From contig JAPVXR010000007.1 in the NCBI GenBank assembly GCA_027214385.1, positions 1 through 64,000 of the forward strand: a stretch of 64,000 nucleotides of DNA, read 5' to 3'. Positions 23,955 to 33,428 of this stretch are shown in pieces (the stretch's first letter is position 1; each line of letters begins with the position of its first letter). The translations under genes were made by a program, and so were the position numbers. The notes below the pieces were generated by a model. It did no database searches. It was not told where the DNA came from and saw only the letters and a program-made list of their open reading frames with translations. Origin of the DNA: Cryomorphaceae bacterium 1068 (GTDB lineage: Bacteria > Bacteroidota > Bacteroidia > Flavobacteriales_D > Cryomorphaceae).

Positions 23955-25823
23955 ATGATTAAAATTATTCTCATACTTGGATTCACAGCTTGCACATCGA
24001 CGATTGGATTTGCATACAGCGTAGAGTCTGAATTGCTCCAATCCAATAAAAAGACTGAGTTCACCTTAGAGCCACCGCATTGGTGGGTAGGTATGCCAGA
24101 TGAAAATCTGGAAATTTTGGTTCACAAAGAAAACATCGGAGGCAATGAATTTATGCTTAAAAAATCAGGTGATGGTGTAAGTCTAACAAATACGACTCAG
24201 CTGTCTAACCCAAACTACATTATCTTGAATTTGGAGATTGGGAAGAATGCGCCTGCTCAGACATTGCAATTCACTTCTAAAGGTGAGGCAGGTAAATTTT
24301 CTTTTGAATACGAGTTGGAGGCGCGCCAAGAAGCAAAAAGAGGACTTTCGGGAAAAGACCTTATTTATTTGGTTACTCCCGATCGATTCGCAAATGGAGA
24401 TGAGTCCAACGACAGTGTTGAAGGAATGACACAAGTCGGCATTGACCGCAGTGAGCCTTACGACCGACACGGTGGTGATATCCAAGGAATCATCGATCAT
24501 CTGGATTTTATCCAAGACCTGGGTACTACGGCCATTTGGCCTAATCCTCTTTTGGAGAACGATCAGCCGCACGAGTCGTATCACGGTTATGCCATAACCG
24601 ATCATTACAAAATCGATCCACGATTCGGAACTAACGCACTTTTTCAAACACTGATGGACTCGCTTAGAGGCAGGGATATGAAGATGGTGATGGACGTAAT
24701 CTACAACCATATCGGCAATGAGCACCATCTTTACACAGACATACCAGATAGCAATTGGTTTCATTTTCACGATGGGTTTAACAAGACGAATTACCGCGCT
24801 CCCGCATTGATGGATCCATATGCCTCGGATTTCGATCGGGATAAAATGAGTGATGGTTGGTTTGACAAGCACATGCCCGACTTGAATCAGAAAAATGAGC
24901 ACGTAGCTGCGTACTTGATTCAACAGACGATTTGGTGGGTAGAAGAGTTCGGCATTGAGGCCTTGCGTATCGATACCTATGCCTACCCCGATCAAGCCTT
25001 TATGAGAGCTTGGGGAAAAGCCATGAAAGAGGCCTTTCCCGATTTGTTCCTTTTTGCAGAGACATGGGTGCACGGTATTCCCGTTCAAGCATGGTTTTTG
25101 GGAGATGCGTTAGGACCAGAGCCAAATTATTTAGACGGTCTCACCGACTTTCAACTGCACTATGCTGTGAATGAAGCGATGAATCAAGGTCAGAGCTGGA
25201 CGGGAGGAATTGCCAAAGTGTACTACACATTGGCGAAAGACTACGTTTACGGCCATCCCGAAAATATGGTCACGTTTTTGGATAACCACGATTTGGCCAG
25301 GTTCAACGGTGTGGTCGGGAAAGATTTTAAAAAGTTCAAAATGGGTATCGGTATGCTCATGACGATGAGAGGCATCCCGAGTCTTTACTACGGCACTGAG
25401 CTACTCATGAGTGAAACAGATGGTCACGGAAAAATCCGAGAAGATGTAATGGGCGGATGGGCTACGGATAGTTTGGACAAGTTCAAACCTGAAGGTAGGT
25501 CGGACTTAGAAAATGAAGCCTTTGATTACATCAAAAACTTAGCTGCTTTGCGACAATCCAACGAGGCATTGCATTCGGGGAAAACAACTCAATACGTTCC
25601 TATCGATGGATTGTACGTGTATTTCCGTTACGCGGATGATCAAGTCTTTATGGTTGCGGTGAATACGTCTGATAAAGAAGTGTCCACACCCAGAACGAAA
25701 TACGATCAGTTTTTGGCAGGAAAAAAATACGTTACCGACGCGATCACATCAGAACAAATGCCCATCGGAGAAAAAGAGATGGTTTTTCAGCCTAAGTCAT
25801 TTTCCATCTACCAGCTTCCTTAA
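23955..25823 (+). CDS. susA: SusA-like GH13 neopullulanase/cyclomaltodextrinase
   Basis: A 622-residue periplasmic enzyme with a signal peptide (ending AYS), an N-terminal Ig-like domain (about 30-125, PPHWWVGM typical of SusA-type enzymes), a GH13 barrel (about 130-530) and a C-terminal beta domain. Conserved regions: DVIYNH, EALRIDTYAYPD (nucleophile Asp), LFAETWV (acid Glu) and TFLDNHD. PDRFANGD and HGGDIQGI are typical of the neopullulanase group. It should cut imported maltooligosaccharides to glucose, maltose and short products. It is the only plus-strand gene of the alpha-glucan locus and is convergent with the MFS permease gene. Confidence 0.88.
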   Translation: MIKIILILGFTACTSTIGFAYSVESELLQSNKKTEFTLEPPHWWVGMPDENLEILVHKENIGGNEFMLKKSGDGVSLTNTTQLSNPNYIILNLEIGKNAPAQTLQFTSKGEAGKFSFEYELEARQEAKRGLSGKDLIYLVTPDRFANGDESNDSVEGMTQVGIDRSEPYDRHGGDIQGIIDHLDFIQDLGTTAIWPNPLLENDQPHESYHGYAITDHYKIDPRFGTNALFQTLMDSLRGRDMKMVMDVIYNHIGNEHHLYTDIPDSNWFHFHDGFNKTNYRAPALMDPYASDFDRDKMSDGWFDKHMPDLNQKNEHVAAYLIQQTIWWVEEFGIEALRIDTYAYPDQAFMRAWGKAMKEAFPDLFLFAETWVHGIPVQAWFLGDALGPEPNYLDGLTDFQLHYAVNEAMNQGQSWTGGIAKVYYTLAKDYVYGHPENMVTFLDNHDLARFNGVVGKDFKKFKMGIGMLMTMRGIPSLYYGTELLMSETDGHGKIREDVMGGWATDSLDKFKPEGRSDLENEAFDYIKNLAALRQSNEALHSGKTTQYVPIDGLYVYFRYADDQVFMVAVNTSDKEVSTPRTKYDQFLAGKKYVTDAITSEQMPIGEKEMVFQPKSFSIYQLP

Positions 25824-25831
25824 AAGAAAAC

Positions 25832-27163
25832 TCAAGACGATATTTCGACGTTTTTTATTCTGAAGGTTAAGATTCCTGCCAAAATCATAAAAGCACCACC
25901 TAGCATCAATGCATATATCGGGTTGCCGCCGAAAGCATATTTTACAATCAAACCACCGAAAATAGCGTTGATAATCTGCGGAAGGACAATAAAGAAATTG
26001 AAGATTCCCATGTAGACTCCCATCTTATTTGCAGGAATGGAACCTGCCAACATAGCATAAGGCATGGCCAGAATACTGGCCCAAGCAATTCCAACCAAGA
26101 TCATGGAGAACAACAGAAAGTTGGGCGAAGGCGCAATATAAATTGACAATAATCCTATACCTCCTGCAAAGAGAGAGATCATGTGGGTTTTTCGACGTCC
26201 GATGGCTTTCGCAATTGAAGGAAGCATGAATGCGTAAATAGCCGATACCAGATTATAGACCCCAAAGATTACTCCTACCCAATCTGCCGCGTCAGAATAC
26301 ATTTGCGATGAACTATCATCTAAGGCAGTTCCGTAGACATGATGTGCAATGGCAGGGGTTGTAAAAACCCACATACTGAAAAGACCAAACCACGAAAAGA
26401 ACTGAACTAAACCCAGCTGCTTCATGGTAGTAGGCATATTTTTAAAATCCTTTGGCAAATCTTTGAGTCCGCCCGATTCCTCTATAATCTCTTCACCCGC
26501 AAACTCTTGCAGCTCTTCAGGGCTATACTCCTTCGTTGTGAATATGGTAATCAGAATGGTCACCATTAAAACGCCTGCACCGACAATGAATGAAAAAACC
26601 ACGTTATCGGGAATTTCACCGTCAGGAGCCGTATTTGAAATGCCAAACCAATTGGCAAGTACGTATGGAAGCCAAGAGCCAATCACCGCACCAATTCCAA
26701 TTAGTACGGTCTGAATACTGAATCCTGAATTTCTCTGTTCGTCTGATAGCTTATCGGCCACCAAAGCTCTAAATGGCTCCATGGCCACATTAAAAGACGC
26801 GTCCATAATGGCTAAGAACCCAGCCCCTACCCACAAGGCTGGCAGGAAAGCGATAAACAGGTCAGCCTGTGGCATTAAGATCAAACCTGCAGAGGCCAAA
26901 ATTGCTCCAGCCAGAAAGAATGGGCGTCTTCTTCCCAATGGGGTCCAGGTTTTATCGCTCAAGGCGCCGATGATTGGCTGAACAATTAATCCTGTTAAGG
27001 GAGCAACAATCCAAAACCAAGAAAGCTCATGTACATCCGCTCCAAAGACTTGCAAAATCCTGCTTGCATTCCCATTCTGAAGCGCAAACCCCATTTGAAT
27101 TCCGAGAAATCCGAAACTCATATTCCAGATGGAGGCAACACTAAGTCTTGGTTTTTGCTTCAT
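25832..27163 (-). CDS. MFS permease, SLC45-like maltose/sugar transporter
   Basis: About 443 residues with twelve predicted membrane helices. SLC45-type features are WNMSFGFLGIQMGFALQNG at the N terminus, VQPIIGALSDKTWTPLGRRRPFFLAGA between helices 2 and 3, and EPFRALVADKLSDEQR. Relatives in Bacteroidota alpha-glucan loci import maltose or maltooligosaccharides by proton symport. The ATG at 27163 is chosen because it starts the conserved KPRLS-WNMSFGF region; the ATG at 27226 lies inside the upstream terminator. The gene has its own short upstream region with a candidate operator. It would feed the cytoplasmic maltose phosphorylase encoded about 9 kb away. Confidence 0.87.
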   Translation of the reverse strand: MKQKPRLSVASIWNMSFGFLGIQMGFALQNGNASRILQVFGADVHELSWFWIVAPLTGLIVQPIIGALSDKTWTPLGRRRPFFLAGAILASAGLILMPQADLFIAFLPALWVGAGFLAIMDASFNVAMEPFRALVADKLSDEQRNSGFSIQTVLIGIGAVIGSWLPYVLANWFGISNTAPDGEIPDNVVFSFIVGAGVLMVTILITIFTTKEYSPEELQEFAGEEIIEESGGLKDLPKDFKNMPTTMKQLGLVQFFSWFGLFSMWVFTTPAIAHHVYGTALDDSSSQMYSDAADWVGVIFGVYNLVSAIYAFMLPSIAKAIGRRKTHMISLFAGGIGLLSIYIAPSPNFLLFSMILVGIAWASILAMPYAMLAGSIPANKMGVYMGIFNFFIVLPQIINAIFGGLIVKYAFGGNPIYALMLGGAFMILAGILTFRIKNVEISS

Positions 27164-27204
27164 GATCTTTTGGTTTTGAAGCGAGAAATATAGAAAAAAC
27201 ATTG

Positions 27205-27219
27205 GTGTCAGGATAACAC
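27205..27219. promoter_or_regulatory. Candidate alpha-glucan operator upstream of the MFS permease
   Basis: On the gene strand: GTGT-TATCC-TGACAC, 42 bp before the chosen ATG and between the preceding terminator and the gene. A near-match -7 box (TATATTTC) follows on the same strand. It matches the sites upstream of susC, the large GH13 gene and pfkA. Confidence 0.6.
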
Positions 27220-27220
27220 T

Positions 27221-27255
27221 AAACAAAAAAGGCGGTACCCTTTTCGGATACCGCC
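27221..27255 (-). terminator. Terminator after the 482-aa T9SS protein
   Basis: Stem GGCGGTA (27231-27237) / TACCGCC (27249-27255), extended by a CC/GG pair after one mismatch, with a TTTTTTGTTT tract on the minus strand (27230-27221). It separates the T9SS protein from the MFS permease. Confidence 0.82.
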
Positions 27256-27276
27256 TTGTTCTATTGGTTGTTTAAT

Positions 27277-28725
27277 CTAGTTCTTAATCACACGTGCAAT
27301 TCTAGTCCCGTTTTCATGATAAAAGCGGAAAGTATATTGACCTGAAGGCATTCCAAAAAGATCATAAGTTACTTTCTGCTTTTGCTTAAAGCTCACCATA
27401 TCGATTTGAAATCCTTGTGTATTGTAAACTCTGTAAAATCCGGTTTTCACACCTTGCATGTCAAGGGTTACCCTTCCTACTGTCGGATTTGGATATGCAA
27501 TGATTTGGTAAGGTTCAAAATGCTTGACAATTGTTGACGCCCTCAGCGTACCGGAGATGTCGACATTATCAAGAAGGAGCAAACTATTCGGCTCAGGATT
27601 ACCGCTTTCCTTACTCGAAACAAATTCAATGGATACTTTATTCGCAGTTACGAAATTTTCTTCCAGCTCATCCAAAAACGGATATTCAACGGACTCATAA
27701 ACATCAGTTGGCTCAAGGTCTATCACTTTTCCATATACGGGAATCAGAGATTCTCCTGATTGCTGGTAAAAGGTGATAACAGCTTCAGCGATATCATCGT
27801 CGGCTAAATATTTGTAATCAAAACTCAACATCGAGTGTTCTTCGATTAAGTCAATCGTAGGGATTCCTCCTTCTGTTTCTGCAGTTCCAATCATAGCTTT
27901 GGATGGCTCCGCAAAACCATCAAAATCGCGAGTAACCAATCCGAGAGCATTCTGCCCATCTGCCGCATCGAAAGATTGAATATAAGTCGGGTTAAGCAGA
28001 TCTATTTCAACATCAACTTTTACCGGGTAAAAAACCGCCGGAACTTGTGCCCACACGTCAAAACTACCATTGGGAATTTCGTCAGATGAGTTGATAAAAG
28101 ACAAATTGTCAATTTCCATCCACGATCCCACAGGGAAATCACTATCGCTTCCGATCAGATCTGCCGTAGCAAATCCAAAAACGACCTGGTTGTACTGTGC
28201 ATCGAGAGTTGTTCCGAAATCGAATACTTCAGTTTCCCAATCTTGCTGTCCGCTAACAGGGAAGAAGAAAGTACCTACCCCCATATTTCCCGTTCCTACC
28301 GGTGTCCCGTTCATTTTAAACTGAACGATGACGAATCCCGAAGCTTCACCCGGGAAGTCGTAGCTCATATCTACTGAGAAACCCGTTACGTTGGGATCTG
28401 AAGCAGGTATACCACCTGGGAAAACAAGGTCTTCACCTACTTGGTCAGGAGTGCCTCCCAAAATATAAAAAGCAGGTGTTACCTCATCTCCTATTTCGAT
28501 ATTCTCTAGTCTGATGGCAGACCCATCTTCGTGCTCAACTTGCACAACATTGGTCTCGCCAGTTTCGACAAATATTTCATAATTTGAACTGATCGCATCG
28601 AACGACATAAAAGGTTGTTCGAATAGAATAAGTTTGTTCCAATTCTCAAAGTCGCCATTTTCGACTTGAGCAGATGCGGCGGTTCCCAGCGCCAAAAATG
28701 CTAAAGGGAGTAAAGATTTTTTCAT
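27277..28725 (-). CDS. Secreted two-domain T9SS protein, putative carbohydrate-binding
   Basis: A 482-residue protein with a signal peptide (MKKSLLPLAFLALGTAASAQ), two related beta-sandwich domains and a T9SS type A tail (IAYPNPTVGRV). Both domains open in the same way (VENGDFENWN near residue 21, and IPNGSFDVWAQ near 217), typical of PCMD/CBM-like jelly rolls in Bacteroidota, and contain SMLSFDYKYLADD-like strands. No catalytic residues are recognisable. Its place between the maltose permease and glycolytic genes suggests a surface role in alpha-glucan binding, which is inference. It ends with a good terminator and probably has its own promoter in the 85 bp upstream. Confidence 0.7.
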   Translation of the reverse strand: MKKSLLPLAFLALGTAASAQVENGDFENWNKLILFEQPFMSFDAISSNYEIFVETGETNVVQVEHEDGSAIRLENIEIGDEVTPAFYILGGTPDQVGEDLVFPGGIPASDPNVTGFSVDMSYDFPGEASGFVIVQFKMNGTPVGTGNMGVGTFFFPVSGQQDWETEVFDFGTTLDAQYNQVVFGFATADLIGSDSDFPVGSWMEIDNLSFINSSDEIPNGSFDVWAQVPAVFYPVKVDVEIDLLNPTYIQSFDAADGQNALGLVTRDFDGFAEPSKAMIGTAETEGGIPTIDLIEEHSMLSFDYKYLADDDIAEAVITFYQQSGESLIPVYGKVIDLEPTDVYESVEYPFLDELEENFVTANKVSIEFVSSKESGNPEPNSLLLLDNVDISGTLRASTIVKHFEPYQIIAYPNPTVGRVTLDMQGVKTGFYRVYNTQGFQIDMVSFKQKQKVTYDLFGMPSGQYTFRFYHENGTRIARVIKN

Positions 28726-28810
28726 AGTAAAACAAGTTTATTAATGCCTCAAGGGCAAACTGCTTTACGGGTTGAAAAAACTTTTGGTTACGATAGATTC
28801 AATTGAACCC

Positions 28811-30590
<1,780 letters not shown>

Positions 30591-30607
30591 TCTATAAAGG
30601 AACCTTC

Positions 30608-31672
30608 TTAGTTTCTATTGAGGCAGTTCAAGTCATCAAAAGCCTGAGTCAAGCGCGTCACGAAACTTTGCTCACCTTTTCTCAACCAATTTCTTGGATC
30701 GTAGTGCTTCTTATTCGGCTTGTCAGCGCCGTCTGGGTTTCCGATTTGCGTTTGTAAGTAGCCCTCATTCGCCTGGTAGTAATTCTTGATTCCATCCCAG
30801 AATGCCCACTGCATATCTGTATCGATATTCATCTTGATAGCTCCGTAAGAAATGGCTTCGCGAATTTCGGCTTGAGAAGAACCCGATCCACCGTGGAAGA
30901 CAAAGTTCACCGGTTGTGCACCAGTATTGAATTTCTTTTGAATGTATTCCTGAGAATTCTTCAATATAATTGGCTTAAGCGAAACATTACCGGGCTTGTA
31001 AACACCGTGAACATTACCAAAAGCTGCTGCCACAGTAAAGTTTGGCGATATTTGCTTGAGCCTTTCATAAGAGTATGCTACCTCTTCAGGCTGCGTGTAA
31101 AGCTTTGAGCTATCTACGTCAGTATTGTCTACTCCATCTTCTTCACCTCCTGTTACACCCAGTTCGATTTCGATAGTCATTCCCATCTTGTTCATTCGCT
31201 CGAAGTACTTCGATGATGTTTCAATGTTCTCTTCGATTGGCTCTTCACTCAAATCGAGCATGTGAGAGCTGTATAGTGGTTGGCCGTTCTTTTCGAAATA
31301 CTTTTCTCCCGCATCGAGTAATCCATCAATCCAAGGGAGTAGCTTCTTGGCGCAGTGGTCTGTATGAAGAATCACCGGAACTCCGTATGCCTTGGCCATT
31401 TCGTGCACGTGAAGTGCTCCGCTGATTCCACCGGCAATTGCTCCTGCTTGACCTTCGGAGGTAATTCCTTTTCCGGCAAAAAAATGAGCTCCTCCATTTG
31501 AGAATTGGATGATCACAGGAGAGTTGACCTCTCTGGCAGTTTCCAAAACGGCATTCACCGAATTTGTCCCGATTACGTTTACCGCAGGAAGGGCAAAATC
31601 GTTTTCGTTGGCGTAGTTAAAAAGGTCGGTTACTTCTTGTCCGTGAAGGACTCCTGCTCTGAATTTACTCAT
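30608..31672 (-). CDS. fbaA: Class II fructose-bisphosphate aldolase
   Basis: A 354-residue zinc-dependent aldolase of the class IIA (E. coli FbaA) type. It splits fructose-1,6-bisphosphate into dihydroxyacetone phosphate and glyceraldehyde-3-phosphate. Zinc and active-site motifs are VILHTDHCAKKLLPW (about residue 106), SSHMLDLSEEP, IEIELGVTGGEEDGVDN, AFGNVHGVY and VFHGGSGSS. Class IIA is indicated by the insertion around IETSSKYFERM and the length. It lies 12 bp downstream of mgsA in the pfkA-pgi run. Confidence 0.95.
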   Translation of the reverse strand: MSKFRAGVLHGQEVTDLFNYANENDFALPAVNVIGTNSVNAVLETAREVNSPVIIQFSNGGAHFFAGKGITSEGQAGAIAGGISGALHVHEMAKAYGVPVILHTDHCAKKLLPWIDGLLDAGEKYFEKNGQPLYSSHMLDLSEEPIEENIETSSKYFERMNKMGMTIEIELGVTGGEEDGVDNTDVDSSKLYTQPEEVAYSYERLKQISPNFTVAAAFGNVHGVYKPGNVSLKPIILKNSQEYIQKKFNTGAQPVNFVFHGGSGSSQAEIREAISYGAIKMNIDTDMQWAFWDGIKNYYQANEGYLQTQIGNPDGADKPNKKHYDPRNWLRKGEQSFVTRLTQAFDDLNCLNRN

Positions 31673-31684
31673 GATTAATATTTT

Positions 31685-32050
31685 TTATGTTAGTCCGTTA
31701 ATTATCATTTTGGCCGTAGCCTGATTGGTGGCTAAAGGTACATTGTGCACGTCACATATCCTCATCAACATGGCTATATCCGGCTCGTGTGGATGACGGT
31801 CAAGAGGATCGCGAAAGAAAATAACAGCGTTGATTTTACCTTCCGTCACCATTGCAGCTATTTGGGCATCCCCGCCTAAAGGACCTGAGGCGACCTTTTG
31901 AACATCAAGGCCAGCGCGCTCCACGTGAGTTCCCGTTGTACCCGTTGCCACTAGGTCGACTGATTGTTGCAACAAGAACTCTTTGTGTTCTTGCAGAAAA
32001 GCGACCATATCGGCCTTTTTTCCATCGTGCGCTATAATGGCTAATTTCAT
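31685..32050 (-). CDS. mgsA: Methylglyoxal synthase
   Basis: A 121-residue single MGS-domain protein, shorter than the 152-residue E. coli enzyme but with the core complete: IAHDGKKADM (phosphate site), VATGTTGTHVE, GPLGGDAQIAAMV with the catalytic Asp region, FFRDPLDRHPHEPDI and NVPLATNQATA. It converts dihydroxyacetone phosphate to methylglyoxal, a bypass that releases phosphate when sugar phosphates pile up. It overlaps the GH13 lipoprotein gene by 4 bp and lies 12 bp before fbaA, which makes its substrate. Confidence 0.93.
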   Translation of the reverse strand: MKLAIIAHDGKKADMVAFLQEHKEFLLQQSVDLVATGTTGTHVERAGLDVQKVASGPLGGDAQIAAMVTEGKINAVIFFRDPLDRHPHEPDIAMLMRICDVHNVPLATNQATAKMIINGLT

Positions 32051-33426
32051 GGAGTATGGAAAACGTGGTAAGCGAATGGAGCTAAATCAACTCCTTCCGA
32101 AAGAATCGTGTAGTCTACTTCGTCGAAAAGACTTTTCATATTCATTTCAGGGAGTGAACCATCAAAACTCACATCCACGGTCTCATTAGAAAAATTCAAA
32201 ACGACGATTACAGCATCATCACCTTTTTGACGCTTGAAGGCATAGACCTTATCGTCAGCATTGGTGGATAGTCGGTCAAAATTTCCGCCGTACTCACCAT
32301 TCCAAAGGGCTTCATTCTCTCGTTTGAGCATTAAGAGCTTGGTGTAGAAATCTTGCAATTCGTAATCGCCCCAATCGATGGTGTCTTTTTCGAAAAAAGC
32401 CAAAGACTCATCCATTCCCGCTTCCTGACCGCTGTATAGTAGCGGCATTCCTGCAATGGTGTATGCCAAAACAGCGTAGGTCTTGTGCCCTTCTTCGCCG
32501 TAGCGCTCCATCACCGTTCCATTCCACGAATTCTCGTCGTGATTGGTGGTGAAGTACATTCGGTAAGCTTCTTTTGGAAAGAGCGTATCCTGCTTGGCCA
32601 TGTATTCGTCAAACGCAGCCAGTGTCTTCTCGCCTTTAGCGACACCATTTATTACATGGAGAAATTCCCAACCGTAACTCATTTCAAAGGCTTTCTCGTG
32701 ATGCTCGGGGTCTTCCCATTCGGCTAGCATGAAGATGTCGGGGCGAACTGCCTCTAGCGAATCTCTGGCTGCCTCCCAAAAATCAGTTGGAACAAAACCT
32801 GCCACATCACAGCGGTAACCATCTACACCTGTTTCTTCTACCCAAAACTGCAAGGCGTCGATCATAGCCAAGCGCAAATCGGGATTGTCGTAATTCAAAT
32901 CTGCCACATCGCTCCAATCGGTGCCTTCAGGCATTTGAAGGTTACCGAGGGAGTCGAGGTTGTAATAATCCTTGTGGTCTTCTACCCAAACATTGTCGAA
33001 AGACGAATGATTGGCCACCCAATCCAAGATAACTTTCATATCGAGATCGTGCGCCTTCTCCACAAGGGCCTTAAAGTCAGCCATTGTTCCAAACTCAGGA
33101 TTCACTGCTTTGTAATCTAGAATGGAATAATAGCTTCCCTTCCCACCTTTGCGGTTCAACTCGCCTATAGGATAGATCGGCATCAGCCAAATAATCTTAA
33201 TGCCCATGTCCTTTATTCTGGACAAGTCTTCGGTTACCGCATTCAAGGTTCCTTCAGGAGAATATTGACGCACATTGACTTCGTAGATGGTTGCGTTCTT
33301 TGACCAATCATCGTGACTGGTCGGTGCGGCGGTTTCTTCAGTGGCTTCCGAATCTTGAGATTTCGGTGCTTCTTGACAGGCTGTCAAACCAATTGCAAAA
33401 GCGAAAAATAAAGCTGAGCACTTCAT
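32047..33426 (-). CDS. GH13 alpha-amylase-family lipoprotein, 459 aa
   Basis: Lipobox GLTAC (Cys about residue 17) followed by a linker and a compact GH13 barrel. Regions: DWVANHSS, GYRCDVAGFVP (nucleophile Asp), MLAEWEDPEH (acid Glu) and FTTNHDENSW. A short C-terminal beta domain ends VFHTP. There is no CBM. It is anchored to a membrane facing the periplasm or surface and should cleave short alpha-1,4-glucans. It overlaps mgsA by 4 bp and follows another GH13 lipoprotein gene by 2 bp, so it belongs to the operon that also encodes cytoplasmic maltose metabolism. Confidence 0.9.
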   Translation of the reverse strand: MKCSALFFAFAIGLTACQEAPKSQDSEATEETAAPTSHDDWSKNATIYEVNVRQYSPEGTLNAVTEDLSRIKDMGIKIIWLMPIYPIGELNRKGGKGSYYSILDYKAVNPEFGTMADFKALVEKAHDLDMKVILDWVANHSSFDNVWVEDHKDYYNLDSLGNLQMPEGTDWSDVADLNYDNPDLRLAMIDALQFWVEETGVDGYRCDVAGFVPTDFWEAARDSLEAVRPDIFMLAEWEDPEHHEKAFEMSYGWEFLHVINGVAKGEKTLAAFDEYMAKQDTLFPKEAYRMYFTTNHDENSWNGTVMERYGEEGHKTYAVLAYTIAGMPLLYSGQEAGMDESLAFFEKDTIDWGDYELQDFYTKLLMLKRENEALWNGEYGGNFDRLSTNADDKVYAFKRQKGDDAVIVVLNFSNETVDVSFDGSLPEMNMKSLFDEVDYTILSEGVDLAPFAYHVFHTP

Positions 33427-33428
33427 AG

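Noticed and set aside
24183-25088. Long open frame (301 codons) antisense to the susA-like gene
   Set aside because: It is a shadow of the GH13 gene on the other strand; its translation has no recognisable domain, whereas the sense frame has all four GH13 regions.
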